NCBI RefSeq assembly: GCF_001746205.1
Contig: NZ_MDCO01000001.1
Location: 319,896 to 383,895 of the forward strand
Origin: Brachyspira hampsonii
GTDB taxonomy: Bacteria; Spirochaetota; Brachyspiria; Brachyspirales; Brachyspiraceae
DNA length: 64,000 nt
Reading direction: 5' to 3'
Made by a program: the position numbers and the translations under genes. This document shows positions 44,583-55,608 of the stretch, in pieces. The stretch's first letter is position 1; each line of letters opens with the position of its first letter. The notes below the pieces were generated by a model that saw only the letters and a program-made list of their open reading frames with translations, was not told the DNA's origin and did no database searches.

Positions 44583-45625
44583 AAACAATATTTGAGATAT
44601 TTAAAAATAAAAATATTTTAATTACAGGTCATACAGGATTTAAAGGAGCCTGGCTTTCAAAATTATTATTAGAAGTAGGTTCTAATATTAGCGGAATATC
44701 TTTAAAAGCTAATGATTTGTCTCTATATAATTTGTTAGGTCTGGATAATCAATTAAATTCATATATATTAGATATTAGAGATGTAGATAATATAAAAAAA
44801 ATAGTTTTAGATATTAATCCTGATATAATTTTTCATTTAGCAGCGCAGCCGTTAGTAATAGATAGTTACAATAATCCATTATATACATTTGAAACTAATG
44901 TTATTGGTACTATTAACTTAATGGAAGCTATGAGGCAATTAAATAATTTAGAATGTGCAGTTATGATTACAACTGATAAGGTTTATGATAATAAAGAATG
45001 GGTTTGGGGATATAGAGAAAATGATTCTTTAGGCGGTCATGATCCATATTCAGCCTCTAAGGCTTGTTCTGAAATAGCTATAAAAAGTTATAAAAAATCA
45101 TTTTTTAAAGATTTAAATATAGTTAGCGTAAGAGCAGGTAATGTTATAGGTGGCGGGGATTTTGCTGATAATAGAATAATACCTGATATTGTGAGGGCTA
45201 TAGAAAAAAATATTCCTGTAGAATTAAGAAATCCTAATAGTGTGAGACCTTGGCAGCATGTACTTGATGTTCTCTACGGTTATTTATTACTTGCTTATAA
45301 TATAATTAATAAAAATGATGTGTCTGATAGTTATAATTTCGCTCCTATAGATGAAGGAAATAAATTTACTGTTGAGTATATAACTAAATCTTTTATAGAT
45401 AATATTGGAAAAGGTAGTTATAAAATAAATATTCAAGATACAGATAAAAAAGAAATGAATATGCTTAGATTAGATTCATCTCTTGCAAGAAAAGAATTAA
45501 AATGGAATGAGAGATTTAGTACAGAAGAAGCTATAAAACAAACTGCTATTTGGTATAAAGAATATTTAAATAATAATGATTTAAATATAATAACTAATAA
45601 ACAAATAAAAGAATATATTAATTGA
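44564..45625 (+). CDS. rfbG: CDP-glucose 4,6-dehydratase
   Basis: 353 residues. NILITGHTGFKGAWLSKLLLEVG is the NAD-binding start typical of RfbG, with HLAAQPLVIDSYNNPLYTFETNVIGT, ITTDKVYDNKEWVWGYRENDSLGGHDPYSASKA (catalytic YxxxK) and NPNSVRPWQHVLDVLYGYL. It makes CDP-4-dehydro-6-deoxy-glucose. The start ATG lies inside the end of rfbF, which is usual for this pair. Confidence 0.95.
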   Translation: METLGIKTIFEIFKNKNILITGHTGFKGAWLSKLLLEVGSNISGISLKANDLSLYNLLGLDNQLNSYILDIRDVDNIKKIVLDINPDIIFHLAAQPLVIDSYNNPLYTFETNVIGTINLMEAMRQLNNLECAVMITTDKVYDNKEWVWGYRENDSLGGHDPYSASKACSEIAIKSYKKSFFKDLNIVSVRAGNVIGGGDFADNRIIPDIVRAIEKNIPVELRNPNSVRPWQHVLDVLYGYLLLAYNIINKNDVSDSYNFAPIDEGNKFTVEYITKSFIDNIGKGSYKINIQDTDKKEMNMLRLDSSLARKELKWNERFSTEEAIKQTAIWYKEYLNNNDLNIITNKQIKEYIN

Positions 45626-45638
45626 AGGTCAATAAAGT

Positions 45639-46946
45639 ATGGATAGAAATAAATTATTAGAAATGGTTAGAGAATATGCTAGAAAAGAATATGCTCCTAA
45701 AGAATTTGTAAAAGGAGTAAGTTCTGTACCTGTTTCTGGAAGAATATTTGATGAAGATGATGTTGCTGCATTAGTTGATAGTGCTTTAGATTTTCATCTT
45801 ACAACATACAGATATAATGATGAATTTGAAAAAGGTTTAAAAGAGTTTTTCGGACTAAAATATGCTTTGACTTGTAATTCAGGTTCTTCAGCAAACTTAA
45901 TTGCAGTAACTTCATTAACAAGCCATTTATTAAAAGATAGGGCATTAAAAGCCGGAGATGAAGTTATAACAGTTGCTGCAGGTTTTCCAACAACTGTTAA
46001 TCCAATACTTCAAAATAATTTAGTACCTGTGTTTGTAGATGTAGAATTAGAAACATATAATGTAAATGTTGATGAATTAGAAAAAGCTAGAAGTGATAAA
46101 ACTAAAGCCATTATTCTAGCACACACTTTAGGAAATCCTTTTAATATACAAAAAGTAAAGGAATTTTGTGATAAATATAATCTATGGTTTATAGAAGATT
46201 GCTGTGATGCGTTGGGAAGTACTTACAATAATAAAAAAGTTGGAACTTTCGGAGATATTGCTACATTAAGTTTCTATCCGGCACATCATATTACTATGGG
46301 TGAAGGCGGAGCAGTTCTTACAGATAACCCTATTTTAAAAAAAGCAATGGAAAGTATTAGAGATTGGGGACGCGATTGTTGGTGTGCTCCGGGATGTGAT
46401 GATACCTGCAAACAGCGATTCTCACAAAAACTAGGTGATTTACCTGAGGGATATGATCATAAATATACATATTCACATTTAGGCTATAACTTAAAAATTA
46501 CGGATATGCAGGCCGCATGCGGTGTTGCTCAGCTTAGAAAGTTAAATAGTTTTATACTAAAAAGAAAAGAAAATTTTAAAAAAATAAAAAATAAATTAGA
46601 AAAATTTAGTAAATATTTAATTCTGACTAAGGAACAAGAAAATAGTGATCCCTCTTGGTTTGGGTTTCTTATAAGTGTTAAAGAAGATGCTCCATTTACA
46701 AGAAATGATATAGTAAAATATTTGAATAAAAATAAAATAGGTACTAGATTATTATTTGCTGGTAATATTATCAAGCAGCCTTATATGATTGGAAGAAATT
46801 ATAGGGTAATAGGAAATTTGATAAATTCTGATTTTATTATGAATAATACTTTTTGGATTGGGGTTTATCCTGGAATTGATGATTCTATGATTGATTATGT
46901 TGAACTTATTATTGGAGAGTTTATATCAAATTTAGGAGGAAAATAA
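45639..46946 (+). CDS. rfbH: CDP-4-dehydro-6-deoxyglucose 3-dehydratase (E1)
   Basis: 435 residues, a PLP/PMP aminotransferase-fold dehydrase. The usual PLP lysine is replaced by histidine in FYPAHHITMGEGGAVL, the hallmark of E1-type 3-dehydrases, and the cysteines CWCAPGCDDTC near 245 are those of the [2Fe-2S] site. SHLGYNLKITDMQAACG is also conserved. It removes the 3-hydroxyl. Its usual reductase partner (E3, DdhD/AscD) is not found in the window; electrons may come from elsewhere or from a non-dedicated reductase. Confidence 0.95.
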   Translation: MDRNKLLEMVREYARKEYAPKEFVKGVSSVPVSGRIFDEDDVAALVDSALDFHLTTYRYNDEFEKGLKEFFGLKYALTCNSGSSANLIAVTSLTSHLLKDRALKAGDEVITVAAGFPTTVNPILQNNLVPVFVDVELETYNVNVDELEKARSDKTKAIILAHTLGNPFNIQKVKEFCDKYNLWFIEDCCDALGSTYNNKKVGTFGDIATLSFYPAHHITMGEGGAVLTDNPILKKAMESIRDWGRDCWCAPGCDDTCKQRFSQKLGDLPEGYDHKYTYSHLGYNLKITDMQAACGVAQLRKLNSFILKRKENFKKIKNKLEKFSKYLILTKEQENSDPSWFGFLISVKEDAPFTRNDIVKYLNKNKIGTRLLFAGNIIKQPYMIGRNYRVIGNLINSDFIMNNTFWIGVYPGIDDSMIDYVELIIGEFISNLGGK

Positions 46947-47770
46947 TGATAGGGAATATTACAGTATTTGATTGTACATTTAGAGAAGCTGGATATCAAA
47001 CAGGTTGGTTTTTTGATGAAGACTTTTGCAGAGATTATTATAAATTTGCTCAATCTGCTGGTATTGATTATTTAGAACTAGGTTTTTTCCATAATAAAGA
47101 AGCAGATCCTAACAGAGGACATTTCCGTTATTGTAGTTTAGATAATGAAGAAATAAAAAATATTTTTTCAATTACAAAAAATACAGTTAAGCTTTCTGCT
47201 ATGAGAGATATTCAAAGACCTTTAAGTGAATTGCTTCCAAGAAAAGAAACGGTTATAGATGCAGTTAGAATACTTACAAGATCTAGTGAAACAGATTTCT
47301 CAGTTTTAGAAAAGCATGTAAAAGAAATTAAAGATTTAGGTTATGAGGTGTTTATTAATTTTACAAGTTCTGGTCATAATACAATAGATAAAAATAGAGA
47401 ATTTGCTAAATTTGCTAAACAGCATGAAATACCAGTCATATATTTTGCTGATACAGAAAGTATCTTTACCACTGAATATGTTAGAAATACATTAGAAGCA
47501 TGCCGTGAAGAAGGTATTGAAGCAGGTATGCATTTTCATGATAAAAATGGTACAGCTGAAATGCTTTTGGAAGTAGCTTTGCATTATGGATGCAAATATA
47601 CTGATATTACTATGATGGGACTTGGTGGAAAATGGCATGATGGTAATCTATCTACTGAGCATTTTTTAAGAAAATATAATTATAACCCTGGATATGAACA
47701 GACTAGATTAAAAACTATGCTTATACAAAATTTAATTAAATACAATAAGAGTACAGCAGCTGTTCTATAG
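46946..47770 (+). CDS. DRE-TIM metallolyase (HMG-CoA lyase/4-hydroxy-2-oxovalerate aldolase-like)
   Basis: 274 residues. The DRE-TIM signature is VFDCTFREAGYQTGW, and the divalent metal site H-x-H is GMHFHDKNGTAEM. LELGFFHNKEADPN and MMGLGGKWHDGNLS complete the barrel. Such enzymes form or break carbon-carbon bonds using pyruvate or acyl-CoA. It overlaps rfbH by 1 bp and is followed 8 bp later by a TPP enzyme, so the pair probably act together, supplying or transferring a carbon fragment for a branched sugar. The exact reaction is unknown; it is shorter than 4-hydroxy-2-oxovalerate aldolases (about 340 residues). Confidence 0.8.
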   Translation: MIGNITVFDCTFREAGYQTGWFFDEDFCRDYYKFAQSAGIDYLELGFFHNKEADPNRGHFRYCSLDNEEIKNIFSITKNTVKLSAMRDIQRPLSELLPRKETVIDAVRILTRSSETDFSVLEKHVKEIKDLGYEVFINFTSSGHNTIDKNREFAKFAKQHEIPVIYFADTESIFTTEYVRNTLEACREEGIEAGMHFHDKNGTAEMLLEVALHYGCKYTDITMMGLGGKWHDGNLSTEHFLRKYNYNPGYEQTRLKTMLIQNLIKYNKSTAAVL

Positions 47771-47778
47771 GGTTTTTT

Positions 47779-49563
47779 ATGAAGGTTTCTGATTTTATAT
47801 TTAAATTTCTAAATGAAGAATACAATGTAAAAGATGTATTTATGGTTTCCGGCGGAGGTGCTATGCATCTTAATGATTCAGTTGGTAATAATAAAAATAT
47901 TAATGTTATATGTTGCCATCATGAACAGGCTTGTGCAATAGCTGCTGATGGTTACAGCCGGATTAATGGAAATTTATCTGTTGTTAATGTTACTACTGGG
48001 CCTGGAGGAACGAATGCATTAACTGGGGTTATTGGAGAATATTTAGATTCTGTTCCTGTATTATATATTTCAGGGCAGGTTAAATTTGAAACTACAATAG
48101 AGTCTTGTAGAGAACTTAATTTAAGACAGCTTGGCGATCAGGAAATAAATATTATAGATATAGTTAAGCCCGTTACTAAATATGCCTCTATGGTTAAAGA
48201 TCCATTAAGAATTAAATATGAAATACAGAAAGCAATACATATAGCAAAATCTGGAAGAAAAGGTCCTGTTTGGTTGGATGTTCCTTTGGATGTTCAGGCT
48301 TCAGTTATTGATGAAAATAATTTAGAAGAATATAAAATAGAAAACATAAATACTCCAATTATAAAAGAACAAATTGATGAAGTTATAAATATATTGCAGA
48401 ATGCAAAATCTCCTGTTATTATAGCAGGTCATGGTATAAGACTTTCTAATTCTATAAAGAAATTTTATAAGTTAATAGATAAACTAGATATTCCTGTATT
48501 ATCAACTTTTAATGGATTTGATATAATTCCTACAGATAATAAAAATTATGTTGGTCGTATAGGTACTATTGGTAATAGGTATGGAAATATAATTTTACAA
48601 AATGCTGACGTTGTATTGTCTTTGGCTTCAAGAAATAATATAAGACAAATTAGCTATAATTATGAAAATTTTGCTAAAAATGCTAAACATATTATAGCTG
48701 TTGATATAGATAATGCTGAACTTAATAAGCCTACTATAAATTATACATTAAAAATTAATAATGATGTGCATTTATTTATTAATACTTTAAATGATTCATT
48801 AGAGAATATTGAAGTAAATAAACACACCAAATGGAGAGAATGGACTTTAAATATAAAAAATAAATATTCAAAACTTTTAGATGAATATACAGTTTCTAAT
48901 GATGTAAATCCTTATTATTTTACTTATGAATTAACAAATAAATTATCAAATGATGATATAGTAACTTGTACAAATGCTACGCCTAGTTTAGCTTTATTTC
49001 AAGTAGGTATAGTAAAGGAAAATAACAGAATGTTTTGTAATTCAGGATGTGCTGCTATGGGATTTGGTTTGCCGGCATCTATTGGTGCAGCAGTTGCATC
49101 TAAAGATAAAAATGTTATTTGTTTAGAAGGTGATGGAAGTTTAATGATGAATATTCAAGAGCTTCAAACTATTTCTCATTACAACTTGAATATTAAGCTA
49201 TTTTTATATAATAATAATGAGTATGCTTCCATTAGACAAACACAAGATAGTTTCTTCAAAAGAAGAACAGGTTGTGATTTTAATTCTGGTGTATCTTTTC
49301 CTAACTGGGAATTTATTGCTAAGGCATTTAATTTGAAATATTATTGTATAGATAAAAAAGAAAATATTAATAATATGTTGGATGAAATTTTAAATATAAA
49401 TGGTCCCATATTTTGTAATGTAATCTTAGAAAAAGATTATTTATTTTTGCCAAAAATTTCATCTAAGGAACTTCCTAATGGTAAAATGGTAAGCCGTTCA
49501 TTAGAAGATATGACTCCCCTACTTTCTAAAGAAGAATTAGGTGAAAATATTTATAAAGGATAA
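47779..49563 (+). CDS. TPP-dependent acetolactate-synthase-like enzyme (YerE-like candidate)
   Basis: 594 residues. The three domains of acetohydroxyacid synthase-type enzymes are visible: PYR domain with the catalytic Glu in CCHHEQACAIAADGYSR, a central domain with APVIIAGHGIRLSNS-like KSPVIIAGHGI, and the TPP-binding CLEGDGSLMMNIQELQTISHYNLNIKLFLYNNNEYASI. In Yersinia the related YerE attaches a two-carbon unit from pyruvate to CDP-3,6-dideoxy-4-keto-glucose to make yersiniose. The position right after rfbFGH suggests the same kind of chemistry here, though classical acetolactate synthase activity cannot be excluded from sequence. Confidence 0.85.
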   Translation: MKVSDFIFKFLNEEYNVKDVFMVSGGGAMHLNDSVGNNKNINVICCHHEQACAIAADGYSRINGNLSVVNVTTGPGGTNALTGVIGEYLDSVPVLYISGQVKFETTIESCRELNLRQLGDQEINIIDIVKPVTKYASMVKDPLRIKYEIQKAIHIAKSGRKGPVWLDVPLDVQASVIDENNLEEYKIENINTPIIKEQIDEVINILQNAKSPVIIAGHGIRLSNSIKKFYKLIDKLDIPVLSTFNGFDIIPTDNKNYVGRIGTIGNRYGNIILQNADVVLSLASRNNIRQISYNYENFAKNAKHIIAVDIDNAELNKPTINYTLKINNDVHLFINTLNDSLENIEVNKHTKWREWTLNIKNKYSKLLDEYTVSNDVNPYYFTYELTNKLSNDDIVTCTNATPSLALFQVGIVKENNRMFCNSGCAAMGFGLPASIGAAVASKDKNVICLEGDGSLMMNIQELQTISHYNLNIKLFLYNNNEYASIRQTQDSFFKRRTGCDFNSGVSFPNWEFIAKAFNLKYYCIDKKENINNMLDEILNINGPIFCNVILEKDYLFLPKISSKELPNGKMVSRSLEDMTPLLSKEELGENIYKG

Positions 49564-49566
49564 TTT

Positions 49567-50919
<1,353 letters not shown>

Positions 50920-50975
50920 ATTTTATTTTATTATCGTAAATTTATATAAAAAAATAAAACCTTAAGGATTTATAA

Positions 50976-52175
50976 ATGAAATTATCTAGGATATGTCCAA
51001 TTTGTGGAGCTAAAAATTATGAGATATTATATGAGTTAAAATTGGCAAAGTCTTATCAAGAAAAAATTTTAGAAAATTCTTATATAGTTTTTTGCAATAA
51101 GTGTGGTTTTATATTTGATAATAATGATTATAATCAATATGATTATAATGAACATTATGCCTCTATAAAAACATCATCAACAGCTTCAGCTGGTACAGGT
51201 GGGAATAGAATAACAGATATTCAGAGATATGATTTTCAAATAGATATTATTGAAAAATTTATACAAAATAAAGATATTTATATATTAGATATAGGTTGTG
51301 CAAAGGGAGGATTATTAAATCGTTTTAGAGAAAGAGGATATAATAAAATTTATGGTATAGAACCGGAAAGAAATTGCCATTCCATATTGCATAAAAAAAA
51401 TATCATTTCAAATATAGGTACTATTTTTGATATAGAAAAATTTGGTAAAACTTTTGATGTTATAATGGTTTCTCAAGTATTGGAACATATATGGGATTTA
51501 AAATTAGCTAAAAATATATTAAAAAATTGTTTAAGTAAAAATGGGTTGTTATATGTAGAAGTTCCAAATTTGGAATATTATTCGAAATATTTTTATAAAC
51601 CTTTTTATTATTTTAATTTTGAGCATATAAATCATTTTTCAAAAAATACTTTAAATATGTTATTTGATAATTTTGATATTCTTGATACAAATTCTTCATA
51701 TTTTTATATGCCTAATAATCAAAAATATCCTATTTTATATTCAGTATTTAAAAATAATGAAAATAATTCTTTAGAAATAGTTAAAGATAATAATGGAATA
51801 AAGTTAGTAAAAGAATATATACAAAAATCATATGAAATAGAAAATAATTTTAAATTGGATATAGATAATAATTATCCTGTATTACTATATGGATTAGGAT
51901 ATTATGGAAGACGTATATTAATGAATGATAAAATATTTAATAATATAGATATAGTTGGTGTTATAGATAGAAATCCAACTTTTAAAGGATTTTATATAAA
52001 AATATTTAATGGTAAAGAAATACCTGTTTATACTGTAGAAAATGAAAATATTGATTTTTTAAAAAAATATAATTACAATGTGAATATAATTATATCTTCT
52101 CCAATATTTGAAAATGAAATAAGAGACTTCTTATTAAAATCTAATAAAATTAATGGTAGAATAATAATAATATAA
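50976..52175 (+). CDS. C-methyltransferase-like protein, tandem paralog without repeats
   Basis: 399 residues. Same layout as the gene before it: CPICGAKNYEILYEL and VFCNKCGFIFDN zinc part, methyltransferase domain (ILDIGCAKGGLLNRFRERGY, DVIMVSQVLEHI) and Rossmann-like tail (LLYGLGYYGRRILM, DIVGVIDRNPTF). The two genes are a tandem duplication that has diverged considerably. They may methylate two positions or two sugars. AAGGA lies 9 bp upstream of the ATG. Confidence 0.85.
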   Translation: MKLSRICPICGAKNYEILYELKLAKSYQEKILENSYIVFCNKCGFIFDNNDYNQYDYNEHYASIKTSSTASAGTGGNRITDIQRYDFQIDIIEKFIQNKDIYILDIGCAKGGLLNRFRERGYNKIYGIEPERNCHSILHKKNIISNIGTIFDIEKFGKTFDVIMVSQVLEHIWDLKLAKNILKNCLSKNGLLYVEVPNLEYYSKYFYKPFYYFNFEHINHFSKNTLNMLFDNFDILDTNSSYFYMPNNQKYPILYSVFKNNENNSLEIVKDNNGIKLVKEYIQKSYEIENNFKLDIDNNYPVLLYGLGYYGRRILMNDKIFNNIDIVGVIDRNPTFKGFYIKIFNGKEIPVYTVENENIDFLKKYNYNVNIIISSPIFENEIRDFLLKSNKINGRIIII

Positions 52176-52183
52176 GGAATATA

Positions 52184-53209
52184 ATGTTTAATAGTATAAT
52201 ATTTGATGATGTTAAATTAATTTTTCATGAATTAAAAAATATATCAGATTTATCCAAATTATATAAGTCTAGTATATTAATTACTGGAGGTACTGGTTTA
52301 TTTGGAAAGTCTATACTAAATTTTTTATTCTATGCCAGGAAGTATTATAATTTTGATATTACTATATTAACTAGAAATAAATATAGTTTTTTATTTAATT
52401 ATCCTCAATATAATACAGATTTTATTCATTTTATAAATGGGGATATTAGATATTTTAATTGTGATAAAGAATATGATTATATAATTCATGCTGCCACGCC
52501 TGCTTCAGAAAAGTTAGAAAAAGAAAATCCATCAGAAATGTACTCTGTAATATTAGATGGTACTAAAAATATTATTAATATTGCTAGTAAAATGAATATT
52601 AAAAAATTGTTGTTTACTAGTTCTGGAGCTGTTTATGGTGAGCAATATGAATCTATAAAGTCATTTAAAGAAACATATCATGGTTACCCTACGACATTTT
52701 ATGGTAAAGCCAAACAAATGTCTGAACAATTATTTTTAGAATCAGGTATTAATGTTAGTATAGCTAGATGTTTTGCATTTGTCGGACCATATTTAAATTT
52801 AAATATACATTTTGCTATTGGTAATTTTATTAGAGATATCATTCAAAATAAAAATATAATAATAAAAGGTGATGGAAGACCTTTAAGGAGTTATTTATAT
52901 ACAGCAGATTTAGTAATATGGCTTTTGTCAATATTGTTAAATTCAAATGATAAAAGTATATATAATGTTGGTTCTTCTAATGAAATATCTATATATGATT
53001 TAGCAAAAAAGATTTCTAATTCTATTAATAATTATAATGGAAATATAGAAGTATTAACAAAACCTAACTATAGCTACCCTACTCCTAAATATATACCAAA
53101 TAATTCTAAAATTATCGAAGAATTAAAAGTAAAAGAAAATTATACTTTAGAAGAATCTATAAATAGAACTATAAAATGGAATTTATCTATTGGAGTAAAA
53201 AATGAATAA
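52184..53209 (+). CDS. NAD-dependent sugar epimerase/reductase
   Basis: 341 residues, extended SDR. SILITGGTGLFGKSILNFL (NAD-binding), IIHAATPASEKLEKENPSEMYSVI, LFTSSGAVYGEQYESIKSFKE and the catalytic YGKAKQMSEQLF (YxxxK) with SYLYTADLVIWLLSIL. The H-A-A-T-P-A and SSGAVYG pieces resemble UDP-glucuronate decarboxylase and CDP-sugar 4-reductases such as RfbJ/abequose synthase. In this operon a 4-keto reductase that finishes the CDP-dideoxy or branched sugar is most likely. It lies 8 bp after the second methyltransferase and overlaps the next gene by 8 bp. Confidence 0.75.
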   Translation: MFNSIIFDDVKLIFHELKNISDLSKLYKSSILITGGTGLFGKSILNFLFYARKYYNFDITILTRNKYSFLFNYPQYNTDFIHFINGDIRYFNCDKEYDYIIHAATPASEKLEKENPSEMYSVILDGTKNIINIASKMNIKKLLFTSSGAVYGEQYESIKSFKETYHGYPTTFYGKAKQMSEQLFLESGINVSIARCFAFVGPYLNLNIHFAIGNFIRDIIQNKNIIIKGDGRPLRSYLYTADLVIWLLSILLNSNDKSIYNVGSSNEISIYDLAKKISNSINNYNGNIEVLTKPNYSYPTPKYIPNNSKIIEELKVKENYTLEESINRTIKWNLSIGVKNE

Positions 53210-54230
53210 CTGTCCATTAGTTTCAGTACTTATAACTACTTATAATAGAAAAGAATTACTGAAAAGAGCCATAAAGAGTGTGTTAAATCAGACATATAAG
53301 AATATAGAAATATATGTTTCAGATAATGCCTCAACGGATGGTACTTTTGATTTTATGCAAGAATTTTCAAAGAGTGATAAAAGAATTATTTATTCTAGGA
53401 GAGATAGAAACATTGGTGGACTATATAATGGTTCTGAAGCGTATACTCATTTAAAAGGTAAATATGCCGTTATTTTATGCGATGATGATTATTTTTTAAG
53501 CAATACTTTTTTTGAAAATGCGGTAAAAGCAATGGAAGAAAACGAAAATATTGTTATTGTTAGAGGTATTGTAAAATGTTTTAATGAAAATAATAACAAT
53601 ATTTTTATAGATGTATATAATTCTAAAGAATACATAAAAGGTATTGATTATCTTTTAAATTATGCTAATCATGAAGGATATGATAATATAACATCATTTT
53701 TTGCTATGTTTAAGAAATCTGCCTCTGATAAAACTGAAGTGTTTCAAAGAGCATTACCTTCTACTGATACTTGGTTATGGTTATATTTATTTTTGTATGG
53801 AGATGTTTACTTTTTATCCAATGAAATTATAGGCTGTTATGTTGAACATAATTTAGGTCAGGATAAATATAACATAGATACAATTTCAAATATAGATTAT
53901 ATGAATGAATTAATAATAGATTTGAAAAATAAGGCTAAGACTTTATATCCTGATTATAAAAATGAAATAGATATTAAAATTGAAATAATATTTTCTAATA
54001 TATTAATTTGGCATACAGCACAACTTAGTAAACTTGTTGGTAAGAAAAAAGCATTTAAGATAATGAAATCAAAAGAGATAATAAAAAAATATCCTAGAAT
54101 AAAATCTAAAATATTTGGTTCATTAAGTTTTTCTGTTCCATTTAAGTTTATTTTTTTAGGTATAGAAATAAATGAAAAACTTATTCAATTCTTTTTTTTA
54201 GGTATAAAGATAAATATTAAAAGGAGATAA
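53202..54230 (+). CDS. Family 2 glycosyltransferase with doubled G-I-K-I tail
   Basis: 342 residues. LVSVLITTYNRKELLKRAIKSVL, SDNASTDGTFDFM and ILCDDDYFL are GT2 motifs (D-D-D metal site). The last 40 residues contain FKFIFLGIEINEKL and QFFFLGIKINIKRR, two copies of a short beta motif found at the ends of other transferases in the island. The next gene is a related transferase. Confidence 0.88.
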   Translation: MNNCPLVSVLITTYNRKELLKRAIKSVLNQTYKNIEIYVSDNASTDGTFDFMQEFSKSDKRIIYSRRDRNIGGLYNGSEAYTHLKGKYAVILCDDDYFLSNTFFENAVKAMEENENIVIVRGIVKCFNENNNNIFIDVYNSKEYIKGIDYLLNYANHEGYDNITSFFAMFKKSASDKTEVFQRALPSTDTWLWLYLFLYGDVYFLSNEIIGCYVEHNLGQDKYNIDTISNIDYMNELIIDLKNKAKTLYPDYKNEIDIKIEIIFSNILIWHTAQLSKLVGKKKAFKIMKSKEIIKKYPRIKSKIFGSLSFSVPFKFIFLGIEINEKLIQFFFLGIKINIKRR

Positions 54231-54231
54231 T

Positions 54232-55608
54232 ATGTATAATAAAAATCCTAAAAAACCTTTATTGTCTGTAGTAATTCCAACTTATAATAGAAAAGATATG
54301 CTTAAAGAAGCAGTAGATAGTGTATTGCAACAAGATTATGATAATATTCAAATAATAATATCAGATAATGCTTCAACAGATGGTACAGATATTCTTATGC
54401 AAGAATATCAATCTTTATATGATAATATAATATATATAAAAAGAGAAAAAAATTTAGGACCTAAAATTAATGGATATAAAGCCTATGAAGATTATGCACA
54501 AGGAAAATATATATTTTTTCTATGTGATGATGATTATTTAATGGGTAATACATTCTTTTCTAATGCTGTTGAAGTGTTTGAAACTAATCCTAATGTTACA
54601 ATAGTAACGGGTCATGTACAGATGTATTTTGAAGAATATGATAAATATTATACTATACCATATAATAATGAAAGTCTAATAAAAGGTATAGACTATTTTA
54701 TAAACCAATCAAGTATGACATTAGGTGGAAAGTATCCGGAAATTATAAGTTTATTTTTTTTAGTAAAAAAAGAGGATCTTGATAGAAATCCTATATTTAA
54801 ATGGTTTACAGATAGTGCTGATGTGGCAATAAAATTATATAATACTTCATTGGGAGATATATATTTTTTAAATGAGTTTATGGGCTGTTATAGACTTCAT
54901 AAAGGTATAAGAGAAACATCCAATTTAGATAATTTAGATAAACCTATTATTTCAGCATTAAAACTCATAGATGCACTTATAGAAAGATATACAGAGTTGT
55001 ATCCTGATCAAAAAGAATTTTGGAAAGAATATATCCCTATAAAGTTAGCAGACTGGTATATAAGGGATAGAATTGTTAAATCATTTGGTACTAAAACAAC
55101 TAAAAAAGAAATAAAAAGATTTTTAAACAATAGTGAACTAAAAAAATTAAATCCAAAGGTTTATAAATATATATATAATTTATTTATAAGAAGTAATTTT
55201 AGAATTTCAATTTCTCCTTTTTCATATGAACATGTTGCAGGTCAATACGTTTATTTAGTAATATTTAGAATTGTATTTTATAATTTAGATTCTGCTCTAT
55301 TTGGATTTGTGAAAAGTGCTCATGAATTAAAAATTTGGTTTCTATTTTTTAATTTAAAAATAAAAATTATGGCAAAATCTTATTATAAAATTCCAAAACT
55401 ATATGCGTATGCAAATAAAGATATAAAAAAAACTGACAAGTTATCTAATATTTTTTATGATTTACAAAAATATTCTGATAATCAAATAACTTCTTATGAT
55501 AATATTAATGATTTAATTGCTAATACTAATATATCTAAAAATGAAGCTATAACAAAAATGAATACTAAAAATACAAGGAGTAAAAATGATAAAAGAATTT
55601 CAGCCTGA
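54232..55608 (+). CDS. Family 2 glycosyltransferase
   Basis: 458 residues. LLSVVIPTYNRKDMLKEAVDSVL, SDNASTDGTDILM, FLCDDDYLMGNTFF and GCYRLHKGIRETSN. The first 300 residues are clearly related to the previous gene (same Asp-Asn-Ala-Ser-Thr-Asp-Gly block). A C-terminal extension includes LKIWFLFFNLKIKIMAKS, a degenerate form of the shared tail, and a helical end. It overlaps the next gene by 23 bp. Confidence 0.88.
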   Translation: MYNKNPKKPLLSVVIPTYNRKDMLKEAVDSVLQQDYDNIQIIISDNASTDGTDILMQEYQSLYDNIIYIKREKNLGPKINGYKAYEDYAQGKYIFFLCDDDYLMGNTFFSNAVEVFETNPNVTIVTGHVQMYFEEYDKYYTIPYNNESLIKGIDYFINQSSMTLGGKYPEIISLFFLVKKEDLDRNPIFKWFTDSADVAIKLYNTSLGDIYFLNEFMGCYRLHKGIRETSNLDNLDKPIISALKLIDALIERYTELYPDQKEFWKEYIPIKLADWYIRDRIVKSFGTKTTKKEIKRFLNNSELKKLNPKVYKYIYNLFIRSNFRISISPFSYEHVAGQYVYLVIFRIVFYNLDSALFGFVKSAHELKIWFLFFNLKIKIMAKSYYKIPKLYAYANKDIKKTDKLSNIFYDLQKYSDNQITSYDNINDLIANTNISKNEAITKMNTKNTRSKNDKRISA